Assembly: GCF_965363235.1 (NCBI RefSeq)
Contig: NC_134843.1
Location: 51,827,535-51,891,534, forward strand
Length of the DNA: 64,000 nt
Reading direction: 5' to 3'
From: Mytilus galloprovincialis
Taxonomy: Eukaryota; Mollusca; Bivalvia; Mytilida; Mytilidae
The position numbers and the translations under genes were made by a program. The notes beneath the pieces are model-generated. The model saw nothing but the letters and a program-made list of their open reading frames with translations. It was not told the origin of the DNA and did not search any database. Of the stretch, positions 1-11,589 are shown piece after piece (position 1 is the first letter of the stretch; each line of letters begins with the position of its first letter).

Positions 1-480
1 TTTGTTGCTAGCCAAAAATCGCGATTTTATGGCTATGTTGATTTTATGGCTATGTTAAATTTTACGGACGACATCATGAGTTGGTTGACCGTTATGGAAT
101 AACCGTTTCACAAAAGATATCGGATATGTTCCTTACTTGGTAACTCTAATCTCCTTCCCTTTCATGAATGTGACCTACCGAATTAGACTATTAACCGGAT
201 TTGTTATCACATAAAAATTATGCAACATGACGGGTTCCACATGTGGAGCAGGATCTTCTTATCTGCTGAGCACCTTGGATCAACCCTAGATTTTGTGGGT
301 TTCGTGTTGCTTATTCTTTAGTTTTCTATGTTGTGTCGTGTAAACTTTTGTTTGTCTGTTTGTCTTTTTTTCTTTTTTGGCCATGTCGTTGTCAGTTTAT
401 TTTCGATTTATGAGTTTGACCTTCCCTTTGGTATCTTCCATCCCTCTTTTAAATATTACACTAAAACGACAAATAAATAC
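1..480 (+). mobile_element. 3' end of a Naiad-type Penelope-like element (family A), cut by the window edge
   Basis: From about 58 to 141 the plus strand encodes the C-terminal end of a reverse transcriptase (FYGRHHELVDRYGITVSQ...), ending at a stop near 141. The same protein end and the same following sequence (for example CATGTGGAGCAGGATCT) occur in opposite orientation at 7500-7900, so this is a second copy of that family with its 3' untranslated tail. The tail reaches roughly 450-480. Coding sequence before this point is outside the window or lost. The family call follows the larger copy at 7803-9560. Confidence 0.85.
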
Positions 481-1149
481 AAGAACATTACGGACAGATA
501 AATATACAAATAAACATTAGGACATTTCCACATGCTAAACCCGACCCAGTACGACTGTGCTTGGCTATTATACAGTATTAATATGAAGACACCCATTTAA
601 TAACATTAAAGTATTGTTCATATTTAACCTGTGTTTTGTCTTCTTTAACTTTAAATAAGTTGAATTGATTAAAGAATTTTGTTTTTTAAAATATCATTCC
701 ATACAGATGAATTGCTACTTTATTAATTTATTAATCAAAATGTCATGATATGGTAAATTAGTTTGTTTATAACGATTGCACATGTCTATTTGGGTTTTCG
801 CTAGATATCCTGAAATATATGTACACTGCGTATTTAGTCAGCTTGTAAATGCAGCTGGGAACACTGGAAGAACTTATAAAAAGTGCATTCAATGCATTTT
901 CAAATAGCATTTCCTGCAGTTTCTTTTTAAAAAGATTTTTGATGATTGGACGCTAATAAACATTTTTAATTCCGCAACATTCTATACATGTCTGTATCAA
1001 AAGTCAGCAGCCTGCAATTTAATGGCTGTGGTTTTTTGTGTGTATAATATTTATACATTTTATATTTCGGGTTGCAAACATATTTCATCCAGTCACTCTC
1101 TGTATTTGGCTGTCCGAAGTCTAGGCCATTAGTTTTCATTTTTACATGT

Positions 1150-1390
1150 TATCAACTATGTGTGTGTTAACGATGAAAGTCTTCATTTATTCAATATTAG
1201 ATGTATGTTTCATTATAATACGTTATTCTGATTGGCTAACTGCACATGCGTTATTCCTTAAGCAATTGCATTACCCAATAAAACTTATCATTTATGATAA
1301 CACGAGGTCCCATAATAAAGTGCACAAGTGAATTAAATTAAAAAAGGATAAAATTTGTGTTTTCATAATCCTAGCTAACAAATGTAATTA
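1150..1390. other. AT-rich spacer, probably dispersed repeat
   Basis: No gene is visible. The text around 1225-1330 reads like a dispersed repeat that continues into the small foldback starting at 1391. Assignment to a repeat rests on impression only, because no second copy lies in this window. Confidence 0.3.
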
Positions 1391-1545
1391 TAAGTATTGA
1401 ATGCTTCTTTTGTAACTTCATAGAGTTGTAAAAGCGTTGACGGTGCACACATTTTTAGAATGAAGCGCTTCCGCGCACCATACAAAATGTGCTTCGGTCA
1501 TTGCTACACCCCAATGAAGTTACAAAAAGAAGCATTCAATTCTTA
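1391..1545. repeat. Small foldback (inverted-repeat) element, about 155 bp
   Basis: The ends are inverted copies: TGAATGCTTCTTTTGTAACT near 1398 against AGTTACAAAAAGAAGCATTCA near 1519 on the same strand, with one extra A in the right arm. The arms are about 30 bp and enclose about 90 bp. This is typical of a MITE-like foldback. I could not define a target-site duplication. Confidence 0.7.
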
Positions 1546-2013
1546 AATGCATTCCATATGATATTTATAGAAGGGTTTAAAATATCATAGTAGCGATAAA
1601 TATTTAGAAAATCAACATTACATTATTTATACTCGTGAAAAAAGACAGCATCAGTGTAAATTCTGTTTTTTTTTAATGAAATTGAACACTCCTAATTTGT
1701 AAAAATTTGTAATGTGTATAACTATCTTGTTCGTTTTGTAAAATTTCCTTAAGAATTTGGAAAAAACGGTATAGCCATAAACCTAATCTTAACTGTTTAT
1801 ACATGTATTAACAATTTTGACTAAACATATTTCGTCTTAAAGGTATATGAATATTTTGTTATTCATATATTATAACACACTAAATCTTGAATTATGTCTT
1901 TTTCTATAATACGAAAAATTATTGTTTTCCTGTTATATTTTAGATATATGTTTTATGTTCAATAAAATTGATAAAATTGTTTACAGAGCTAGTAAATAGA
2001 TAAAATGTCTTAC
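1546..2013. other. AT-rich sequence, probably first intron of the left-edge paralogue
   Basis: No coding signal is seen. If the exon at 2014-2128 is real, this stretch lies in its first intron (minus strand). Confidence 0.3.
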
Positions 2014-2128
2014 CTTTTCCTGAAATACTGTCCGTATTATTTAGCCTAGAACTATTTGTCATTGTCTTGCAATACACTAGTGTCATTAAGAGGAGATAAA
2101 ACACAAACACAGCAAAGGACGATAACAT
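2014..2128 (-). CDS. First coding exon (signal peptide) of a probable paralogue of the 46475-13716 gene; rest beyond the left edge
   Basis: Read on the minus strand from the ATG at 2128, this exon gives 38 codons plus one base: MLSSFAVFVFYLLLMTLVYC, a good hydrophobic signal peptide, then a Ser/Asn-rich stretch with a potential N-glycosylation site. It ends in ...GGAAAAG|GTAAGACA, a strong donor with a phase-1 border. The first exon of the large gene at 46358-46475 has the same design: 39 codons plus one base, signal peptide, an N/S/T-rich tail with NSTD against NNTD, and donor AAAG|GTAAGACA. An in-frame ATG also exists at 2155, but a TATA-like box at 2171-2178 would place transcription start near 2147, which favours the 2128 start. 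No following exon is seen between 1 and 2013, so the gene probably continues out of the window. Confidence 0.6.
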
Positions 2129-2170
2129 TTTGTTATTGAAATAAGATGCGGCCAAAACTCACTTTGAACG

Positions 2171-2180
2171 TTTAAATAGC
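2171..2180 (-). promoter_or_regulatory. TATA-like box of the left-edge paralogue
   Basis: GCTATTTAAA on the minus strand, about 50 nt upstream of the preferred ATG at 2128. The 46475 gene has TATTTACG about 43 nt upstream of its ATG, so the spacing is alike. No direct evidence of use. Confidence 0.35.
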
Positions 2181-3880
2181 AACGAAAAGAAAAAAAATCT
2201 TTTACGTAATACAATCAACAGGAGGTTTCAAATGTTTCATAATATATTTCACATTTTAATCATTTTCCCTAATGATAAAAATAGACATATATCGTCTGCT
2301 TTCTTTGAAGTTTCAAAAATGTTAATATCAAGACAATTAAATGTTGCATTTTTTAAAGAGCACAGAAGTATGTTTTTACAAATTGTGCCAAGAAATTACT
2401 TTGAAATCAATATAAACGTTCATTTAACATTACACACTTGATTTTAAAGTAGTGGTAATTGACGCAAATGCGTACCTGACATCTTATTAATACCAAGATT
2501 TTAGTAAAACCGCCAGATCTACTAACATATTTTGACAGATATCGTATGTATATATATATTAAGTAATTCTTCTTTTACATTATCGAGACAGCAAAAAAAC
2601 ATTACAGGCATATATCATCGTAAACGAAATAGGTCGATGACGCTATGAATCAAATCATAATATCTGATCACTATTAACCAAACAACCAAAAAAAAAAGAT
2701 CTATTGCTGACAACATTTGAGAATACTAACATAGGACAGTCAAACAAAACTTTCGGGGTTTAACATTTGTGAATATAGGTTAATGTATTTCAATACACTC
2801 GATGTGTTGGAATAAGGTTATTGTAGAAACAGTTTAATTTGGTATTGTGATGTTAAATTTAGATTTGACAAAAACAACACTATATTTCTAAAAGAAAAAA
2901 TGGAAATCAATCATGCTTAAGATTTGTGTCATAGATTTGGCTATTTAGTTAACGACATTTTTTGATAAATATACATTCTTGGTTTACAAATATTTGGCTT
3001 TGAGCGTTGGTGAAAGGAGCTTGTGAGGCATACCATTTTTTACGTGCTGGTGTTTCTTTTACAGCACCTCTGCTTGTGAACAACTGGTCCCCGAGGGTCC
3101 CCCGATGGTCCCCGAAGGTCCCCGAGGGTATTTTAAGCCAACATATGTTCGCTAATTTCGCGTGTTGATAAATAACGGAAATTGTTGCGTTTATGTAAAA
3201 CTACATAAAGTTAATTTCAAAATCGACAAATTAAAATGGCGCGAAAAAGCCAAGAAAGGCTTTCGGCGAAAATAGATTTGTTTACAGTATCTTAAACTCA
3301 GTAGTGACCTTCCAGAAATAACGCATTTATGAATTTTTAATTAGGGTATAAAACCACTAATTCATAGCCCCATTGATTTCTATGTTAAATTCTGCAATTC
3401 CAAGCATTAATCATGTTAATGACTACTCTGTTTTAAGTTCAAATAAAGTTGCAATTTATGTCTAAACTATACCTTATACTGACTCGAAAAATTTAACATA
3501 CCTTTATTTGCATATTAGAGAGTACTGGTTTTCGGATTTTAGATACTACAAAAACAGGGACTTCTGATCTGAAAAACAGGGCAAATGTGCCCTCCTATTA
3601 TTATTCTTTATTCTTTTTAATTTGTCAAAGAAAATCTTTCAACGAGGGTTCTTCCGCGATCCAAACTTCCAAGGCTTATATTTGATACCATAACTACCCA
3701 AATATTTCACTTTCTGACAAAGATACAGCTATATATATATGCGTAGGAAATATTTTTGTTAGGAATATGTTCTACTTCCTTGTACATGTATAATATATGT
3801 TCTTTCCGACTGGGTTCGAATTAGTTGTCCTTTATCTTTTTGGGAAACAGAGGTTACAACTCTCTAAGGCAAAGTTGGCC
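2181..3880. other. Intergenic AT-rich sequence with a short GC-rich tandem motif
   Basis: No gene is recognised. The only clear structure is at about 3087-3126, where GGTCCCCGA-like words are repeated about four times in a row. Confidence 0.4.
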
Positions 3881-6800
3881 ATATCAGTCATTTCAAAAAA
3901 ATGTACATTTTTCGGTTATTGTCTATTGTCTGTTTTATTTGTAAGTTTGACATATTTTTTCAATTTAACATAAGAGTTTACATATTGTGCAAGATAGTAC
4001 ATGCAAATATTAGTGTGCAAAAAGTTTCATATTTTTTTTATATTCGTTGAAGTATGAAAATTCGCCAATTTCAATGCGTTCATTTTTGATAAATAACATT
4101 TGCATTCAAATTATCTGTACATAAAACTGCATTTAAAGGTAAACATAATGATTTTTTTTTTCATTTAGTAACATCATAATTAAAAATAAATAACTTTCCA
4201 TGTTTCAAATCATGACAACTTTTATTCCACAGTCACTGGAATGTCTGTTCATCAATATTTGTCCTTCCTGTTACTATTTATTTGTTTACGGAATAAAACT
4301 AGTTTCTCCCTCAAATAACGGCGGTTTTTTATGGTGACGTCGTAGGCGTTTATACAGGACGTAACGAAATGGTGAAATTTTTTATGTGGGAAGATTTTGG
4401 TCATCAGAATCAAAAGATCGGTAGGTATTGATGTATGCGTACCTTTTTATAATGTCTTTAATGTTACCAGTTGATAGATAATTTTTAATTGCATAAGACT
4501 AATGAAACGCTTGTTACCGTAACTTAGGCATGGGCCGGAAGTATAAAAACACTACATCAATTATTAGGGAGTGACTATTTTAAAACCAATTTAAGTTGTG
4601 TACTAATTTTTCCATCCTGTTACTGTCCTTCCTGTTACAAAGACAGTGGTAACAGGAGGGACAAAAATGGTAACAGGATAGACATATACTTTGTAAGAAA
4701 ACTCAAAATGCCTCTTACATTATCGCAAATAAATTGTTACACATATTTATTACCGTACGGTATATTAATTCATAAAATGTACATTTGTATTGAGGTATTT
4801 CTAGAACAAGTCAAGTGCTACCTTGACTGGTAACAGGATGGACAAAATTATTAATTGTGCAACTATTATTTAGAATTCAGTTGCCGATATTACTGTACAG
4901 CTATTATTTAAGCGTGTCACATAGAATACGCATTGTTTCTTTTCAATACTCTTTGAATGCTTTACCCTTTGCGATTTGTACTTAAGTATTTTCTTTAGTA
5001 CCTGAACCTAATTTGGTTCATTTTGTTCCTTGATGTGTTATTTTGTTCTGCTTGGGTTGTAAAACTATCATTATCATATTTTGCCAACTTTTGTACTGGT
5101 TTCTTAGAGACATGATACTTTCTCGTTACAGGCAAATAGAGATATAAACCTTGCCAGACGACAGCAACACTCATGACACAAAAGAATTTCTTTTATTTCA
5201 AAAAAGGGGGGTGCACAACATATAAATGTGGGTATATTATACCTCCGGTTGTGGTCTGAACTCCCCTGCCCTATTCATAAAATAACAATGTGAAAATCCC
5301 TTCTCCGTCACATATGATATTTCACAGCTACCACTATCATACTTAAATTAGATGATATTAGGAGATACAAACATTAGAACACCACTTTTAGTCTACAGTA
5401 GGTGCACATCATGTACGTATGGGTCGACCCATTAATTGATATAAGAATTCTGCCCATTGATTTATTGCCTTCTTAAAGTTGCAGGTCATTGATATATTTG
5501 CCATTCCAAATATAGATACGCACACCAGCGGCAAATCTGTGTTTATAATTCATTTTTATAATTTTTAAAATGACATACACCCCCTTTTTTTTTTGGACGC
5601 CTCCGTGCTTTTCTTTGCCAAAATCATTGAGAGACGCTGCTACATCTTCCAGAATATTGGCTATCATTCCGAATCCAAATAAAATCAGAACCTCTTCGTG
5701 AACTTATGGAGGTGATCCAAAAATCCAAGAATGACAAGCCTTCAGTGTTAAAATGTGTCAGAAACTAGATACATGTATATCAGACTCATTGACAATAAGA
5801 CAAAATAATTTGAATTTTCGTTCAGTTGTATTGTTGTGTTCTTTAAATTGTCCTCATGTTTTTAAACATATAAAATTAGTTTTGCTTTTTACGCCTATAT
5901 CTTCAACCTTCTCTAAGACGGTACGATGGGTGGTTATTCTGGTGATTGGTTAGCCTCCAGTGAACACTTAAAGGCATATTCAGGAAGAGAATATGATCAA
6001 TAAATAAGAACCAACATGCTGAACTTGGTCTTAAAAGTTCACAGAAAGGCATGTCATCTTATGTACTGATTTTTACGACTTGCGGCAACCAAATCTTACT
6101 TCATACTAAGCGAGAAAAAAAAAAAAAAAAAAAAAAAAAACACCAATACCAATTTTTCTTTTGTTTTTGTTTTTGTTTTGTTTTGTTTGTTTGACCCGGA
6201 CAGGGTTGCTACACGTATAAATGGTTCGTGTATAATGTTTAGATACTTATATCTCCCGTTCGTATCCCTATGAAATTCAAAATCCAGTTTTTTGTTATTG
6301 ATTTTCGTGACCCAAATTATGTTTTGTCTCTACTGTTACCACTTTGTCCTCCCTGTTACTGCCTTTGTTCGTTCCTGTTACCCCAAAAAATGTGTAAAAT
6401 AATTTTTACAATCAACATAACTGATCTATTGACTAAGTTTCCAGTTAGTATAATTAAAAAGGGACATAATAGTAAATTTTCAATGCCACTGTCTCCACAA
6501 TATTTTTTTAAGAGTGTTTGAAAAATAAGAAATGTGATGATTTTCCTGAACGTACCGACTATCTGCAGATTTTTTTGGGGGTAATCTACATAAATGATAA
6601 ATGTAAATGTGATTTCAAATGAACACTGCTATGCAAATGTGAGCCACACTTTTCATTGGATATTTTCTTTTCTATTATCACTTTTGCTATCAGTTAAAAA
6701 AAGTAACAGGATGGACAAAATCTGACACAAGCTGGCACACAATTTTAAAATAAAATTTTCTCAGGTGTTGGTAAGATTGCATATTTTAAAAGAATATTAC

Positions 6801-6907
6801 CAAATCAATATGCTATTGGTTTTTTAAATCAATTTGCATTTTTTTTAACTTTTTTTTTGGAAAAGTTCAGATTCCGAATTTGTACTTTATTTTGAAATGA
6901 CTGATAT
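3881..6907. mobile_element. Non-autonomous DNA element of about 3.0 kb with TA-flanked inverted ends
   Basis: The left end reads ATATCAGTCATTTCAAAA and the right end is its near-perfect inverse, TTTTGAAATGACTGATAT. A TA next to TCAGTCATTTC at both ends fits a Tc1/mariner-type TA duplication, but that is inference. Inside, a motif close to GGTAACAGGATGGACAAAAT recurs in both orientations (about 4264, 4613-4680, 4832, 6340-6390, 6706). The right third (about 6700-6900) resembles 11605-11805, so this family has another partial copy here. No transposase is seen. Reading frames inside are short and look accidental. An A tract of about 28 bases sits at 6116-6143. Confidence 0.6.
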
Positions 6908-7004
6908 ATTGATTTGGCTATTTTGTTTATGGACTTTTTTGTTATATATCTCTTCAGCTAATTGGTTTTAATTTATCGGTGTCTCAGTTGTGTACGGCTT
7001 TTGG

Positions 7005-7480
7005 CGTTCCTGATGAAGGCAAATCTAGAATCCATTCATGATCTATTTACGTGTTGTGTCCTTTTTTAACAACATTTACCGATGTCCCTGCTCATGGTAA
7101 CCTAAGTGTATCAATAGCTCAGTAGTTAGCACTTCGGTACTTACCTGATTTAAAAATCGAACTTTCTAAAATAGTCTGTTTTGAAATTATAATAAAATTC
7201 TAAGATTTCTAATCCTAACGGCAAAACTGGCCTTAGATTGGTTAAGCCGTTTTTGTTTATATAGATATTCAACTGTTTTTGGTTCTGGTTATTCAGGTTT
7301 AAGCGTTCTTGATGAAGATACACTCCAGAAAGATTTCGGACGAATGCAATTATAACGTGACTGATGTTTTCATATTTTCAGCTGTTTTGTTTTGTTCATT
7401 TTTGGTTATATAGATTTTAAAAATACAAATATTCGGCGTTCCTGATGAAGATGCATCCATAAAAGCGTTTTGAACGCATA
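7005..7480 (+). repeat. SINE-like dispersed repeat pieces (GTTCCTGATGAAG modules)
   Basis: Three partial copies of one short module follow each other: GGCGTTCCTGATGAAG near 7004 and 7436 and GCGTTCTTGATGAAGATAC near 7303, each followed by an A-rich 'CCAGAAA..CG' section. A related stretch is at 15635-15690. Between them, 7107-7135 looks weakly like a tRNA A-box region (ATAGCTCAGTAGTTAG). The pieces look like SINE or LINE tails. Confidence 0.45.
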
Positions 7481-7489
7481 AAATGTATA

Positions 7490-9587
7490 AAGTTTTGCAA
7501 CATCTCTTTAAAAGAGGGACGAAAGATACCAAAGGGACAGTCAAACTCATAAATCTAAAACAAACTGACAACGCCATGGCTAAAAATGAAAAAGACAAAC
7601 AGAAAAACAATAGTTCACACGACACAACATAGAAACTAAAGAATAAACAACACGAACCCCACCAAAAACTAGGGGTGATCTCAGGTGCTCCGGAAGAGAT
7701 CCTGCTCCACATGTGGCACCCGTCATGTTGGTTATGTGATTACAAATCCGGTAAATAGTCTACTTCGGTAGGTCATATTCATGAAAGGGAAGGGGATTGT
7801 AGTTACGACGTAAGGAACATATCCGATATCATTTGTGAAACGGTTATTCCATAACGGTCAACCAACTCGTGATGGCGTCCGTAAAATTTACGAAGGGATG
7901 ATTTCAACTTCACCATTTGGAACTCTTGGTTTAATAGCTTCCTTGTGAGCAGCAAACCTCTATCAAGAAAATCATGATAGGAAATGCAAGCACGGGAATA
8001 TCGTATCAATTGGGAGATATATACCCCGTATGCAGGTGCTGCTGGAATGTTGCTACTTAGAAATGGAAAGTTCACAATTGGAAAGCTGAAATCATCTCTT
8101 TTGTCGTAAAGTTTTGTTTTCAACCGACCCTCATTGTCAATTTCTAGATGTAAGTCAAAATATGAAGCCGACTTAACCGTATCTGTAGTATCCTTTATCT
8201 CTAGTTCGATTGGATAGATGCGTTCCACATAGTCACCAAATTTTGAATTGTTTAGTGAAAGAACATCATCTATATAGCGGAAAGTAGAGTTAAAGGATAT
8301 TGCTAACTTCTTATCTTTCTTCCTAAGAAGTTCCTGCATGAAGTCAGCCTCATAATAATAAAGAAACAAGTCGGCGAGTAGAGGGGCACAGTTTGTTCCC
8401 ATTGGAATGCCGACAGTCTGTTGAAAAACACGTCCTCCGAACGTAACAAATATGTTGTCAATTAAGAAACCAAGCATCTGGATAATATCAGTTTCAGAGA
8501 ACTTTTTGTTTGAATCAGAGTGATTCTTTACAAAGTAGGATTTATCCCTCCCTAAGACAAGATACTTGTCTCTACGTTGGCCATTCTGTTTTATGAAGCA
8601 AAGTAATACCAACTCTTTCAATTTGTCTTTTAGTTTGGAATGTGGAATACTTGTGTACAGAGTAGAAAAGTCAAATGTTTTAATACTGTTACAAGATGAA
8701 AGAGAGTAAGATTGTATGTACTCTAAAAGATCTTTTGAATTTTTAAGTATCCACATCTGATTCACGCCACCTCTAGAATAGGCAGTTTCACAATAACTTT
8801 GAAGCCCGTCTTTGATTGCTGATAAAATAGATGTTAATAATTTAGAAAGAGGTTTCGTGGAGCACTTGGAAGACCCAGCAATATACCGTTGTTTGTAAGG
8901 ACACTTATGTAGTTTAGGTATCCAATACAGTGATGGAAGATCCAGTTCTTCATCTTTGGTTGAAATTCCAAAGGAACATAGAACAGACCTAAGATTATCC
9001 AGGATTTCCTCTTTGGTAAGTGTCGTGAGGGTATATGTTGAGTTTCCAAGTGAATTGTCAATACCTAATTCGTTTATCAAGCAGTTGATGTAGTGACTTT
9101 TACACACAAAAACGATGTTATTTGGGGCTTTATCTGCGGGGACAACAACATATTTGTCATGGAGGTCGGATAGGTGTTTTGCAACATTTGGGACTTTAAA
9201 GATTGACGTAGCATGGGCATTGATGGACCCATTCAGTTTCTTAATTCTGATTTGTATCAACGACCTCACTGCCTTGATCCATTCGGAAAGAGTGTCTACG
9301 TCTTCCTTCTCGCGCTTAGCCCATTGCCTGGCATAATCCTCGACTGAATCCATCAACATTTTAAAGTTGTATTTCCAATTGATGGATTTAGGCTCACGAT
9401 ATTTGGGACCTTTCGATAACACATTTTGTAAAGAAGTGTTATTAACAATGTTAAGGTCACCGGTAATAACGTGGCCAGCAGGATTATATGTGAATTTGGA
9501 ACTAGCACAAGTGCAATCAGGAGGTTTAGACTTGAAGTCGTCAATATCGAGATCCTGCAAAACGCGTTTGTAATTGAAAATTTAAGG
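7490..9587 (-). mobile_element. 5'-truncated Naiad-type Penelope-like retroelement, family A
   Basis: The element carries the reverse transcriptase frame at 7803-9560 and a 3' tail at about 7490-7802. The tail is repeated in plus orientation at 141-450, and similar tail text recurs at 25170-25340 (-), 56850-58160 (+, interrupted) and 63540-63740 (-). Homology to the longer copy at 17745 stops at about 9587, inside the linker just before the CxC motif, so the N-terminal endonuclease is missing, as in ordinary 5' truncation. The 5' junction lies next to a short TA-rich tract (9606-9620). Confidence 0.85.
7803..9560 (-). CDS. Naiad Penelope-like reverse transcriptase (N-terminal part missing)
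   Basis: A 585-codon open frame. The linker CxC motif (CTC) is at about residues 16-18, followed by AGHVITGDLN. Reverse-transcriptase blocks follow: PADKAPNNIVFVCK near 141, LYWIPKLHK near 212, FDFSTLYTSIP (motif A, catalytic Asp) near 298, VGIPMGTNCAPLLADLF (motif B) near 385, YIDD (motif C, two catalytic Asp) near 430 and AYGVYISQLIRYSRAC in the thumb region near 508. The CxC linker is the published hallmark of Naiad/Chlamys elements with permuted domain order. The first in-frame codon is TTG, and homology continues nine codons upstream (IFNYKRV..), so this is not a natural start. The frame is uninterrupted, so the insertion may be fairly young, but without the endonuclease it is unlikely to be autonomous. 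Confidence 0.9.
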   Translation of the reverse strand: MQDLDIDDFKSKPPDCTCASSKFTYNPAGHVITGDLNIVNNTSLQNVLSKGPKYREPKSINWKYNFKMLMDSVEDYARQWAKREKEDVDTLSEWIKAVRSLIQIRIKKLNGSINAHATSIFKVPNVAKHLSDLHDKYVVVPADKAPNNIVFVCKSHYINCLINELGIDNSLGNSTYTLTTLTKEEILDNLRSVLCSFGISTKDEELDLPSLYWIPKLHKCPYKQRYIAGSSKCSTKPLSKLLTSILSAIKDGLQSYCETAYSRGGVNQMWILKNSKDLLEYIQSYSLSSCNSIKTFDFSTLYTSIPHSKLKDKLKELVLLCFIKQNGQRRDKYLVLGRDKSYFVKNHSDSNKKFSETDIIQMLGFLIDNIFVTFGGRVFQQTVGIPMGTNCAPLLADLFLYYYEADFMQELLRKKDKKLAISFNSTFRYIDDVLSLNNSKFGDYVERIYPIELEIKDTTDTVKSASYFDLHLEIDNEGRLKTKLYDKRDDFSFPIVNFPFLSSNIPAAPAYGVYISQLIRYSRACISYHDFLDRGLLLTRKLLNQEFQMVKLKSSLRKFYGRHHELVDRYGITVSQMISDMFLTS

Positions 9588-9589
9588 GA

Positions 9590-10964
9590 TCTGTATACGT
9601 AGGTCATATATATATAGAAGATTATTTGTTCACTAATTTGAAAGTAGTATCATGTTTTCATACCTAGGGCAAACAGAAAACTACAAAAAGGTTTGAATCC
9701 CCCATTAGACATATACAATGTTAATTAGGCATTGATTTGAAATTAATCTTTAAAAGGAAATGGCCTTACTTTAAGACGTAATAAGAACTGAAAATCCGTA
9801 ATAAGACCAGATATACTAAAATGATTTGATATGGACTAAACGTTTTGATTACGGAATATCTACGGAAACTGTTCATGAGACAGTAGACAAACAATATAAG
9901 CACAAGCATTTAATTGACAAGGTATATACAATATATGATTTCATTCTGCATATCGGAAAATTATCATACTCCAGCCGCACAGGAATACAAGTTCACAACC
10001 TCTGATGACCAGTCAGACTCAGAAAAAGTTAAAACAAGCAAATATCGGAGTTCAACTAGTTGAATTCTTTGCTGCCATACACGAAACATGATTTAAACTC
10101 GATAGCAACAATTGAGGTATTTCAAGTACCATCTTAAATGGAACAATACAAACATAATCAAAGTTGTTCGTTTGCCCGAAATTTATGTATTGTTGACTTT
10201 CATTTGTACCTTAGATATCCGTTTGACACATAATTATTTTTCAGTATGTTTTACAGCTCAATGCTTTATTACTACAATTCTTGTAGTATTAATAATATTT
10301 TGATGCAAAAATATTCTAAACAGTGGTGCATGAGAAGCAGACAGTCCTCAGATACATATGACACATGTATCAAAATGTCACCAACTACCGTATTTAACAT
10401 ATTTATTTAAATGCGTGTTGAATGAAGTTTATTCACGAATTGAGTAGAAAAAAAAGAGATTCAAATAACGGGAACATATCATTAAATTAATCCCATCCAA
10501 TTGCAAAGTCTTGCTTTTAATATTCGCATGTTTACAATATTGTCATTTGCGTAATATCATTTATATGAAGAGTCCGCATATGATAGTACATCCACGGACG
10601 TTGCGTATACATCAATCGAATGACTGCATAAATAAATAAATACAATACCAATCATCTTTCCTTCATTTGAAAACAATTACATTATAATTTTATAAATACC
10701 CTTTAAAAAATTAAGAAGTCGGTGTCCATTTGATAAAATGCATGACGATTAGTTTAATTAGTAGTATGGGGATTCGGAGCATATTTATTTGTACTATTTC
10801 AAACATGTTCTAGATGTCAAAATGAGAACTGTTACGAATATGATTATTGGGACTTTGGTAGACTGCCGATATTTTTTAGAGGCCATAAAAGATTGGTTGA
10901 ATATAGGCCAAAAAAATGGTTTGTACCAAAGTTATATGTTCGCTTCTATTTTCATTATTTATAT
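9590..10964. other. Intergenic AT-rich sequence without recognised content
   Basis: No gene, no clear inverted ends and no repeat with a partner in the window was found here. Confidence 0.4.
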
Positions 10965-11290
10965 ATAACAAACGTACAAGCAGACTATAAATTAAGATAT
11001 ACCAGCATGCAATTATGAACTTCTCTGATGAAAATTTTCATTTCGTTTGATTTCCAAAGATGACTATAGGTTATAGATATAATGGCACTTTTGTCATATT
11101 CTGACCAGCATATTCTGATCAGTAGTCGAACAAGTACTATTAAAACGTAAAAACCGGGTCAAAGTCAAATTGCAGTCGAGTGTTCAAAATAAGATGTCAA
11201 AATATGAAAAGGCTCGTGTTCAGGTTATATTTTTGTCTTATGCATGACTGTTTATTATTACTGTCTTTGAATTAAAACTAGCTTTTCAGA
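10965..11290. repeat. Long direct repeat, copy 1 (about 325 bp)
   Basis: From ATAACAAACGTACAAGCAG to AATTAAAACTAGCTTTTCA this segment is almost identical to 11811-12136. I noticed only a handful of substitutions (for example GCATGCAATT against GCATCCAATT, and CTTTGAATT against CTCGAATT). The copies start about 846 bp apart, which implies a recent local duplication or a repeat with pseudo-LTR-like ends. Confidence 0.85.
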
Positions 11291-11589
11291 AAAGTAAATT
11301 AAATTATAAGGGATTTACTTGATGTTGGGTTTATTTGAAAGGGTGAAAAAAGGCCGAACTATATAAATTGCTATCTTAGACTTGCATTACTCATGTGTTA
11401 CTGGTGGTAATTTTTACAACCTTTGAAAACCAATTATTAGAGCCATTTTTTAGTACAACCTAGAAAATTGGCAAATAATCTATTATTTTACAGAATGAAT
11501 ATATATAGAAGTGTATTCTCTTGAACACAATCTAATTGGTAACGTAAAACAAGCTTAACATTTTATCTAAACCTTTTCTTAATAACCCA

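Noticed and set aside
7107-7160. tRNA-like ATAGCTCAGTAGTTAG stretch
   Set aside because: No B box at the right distance and no cloverleaf. At most an old SINE piece.
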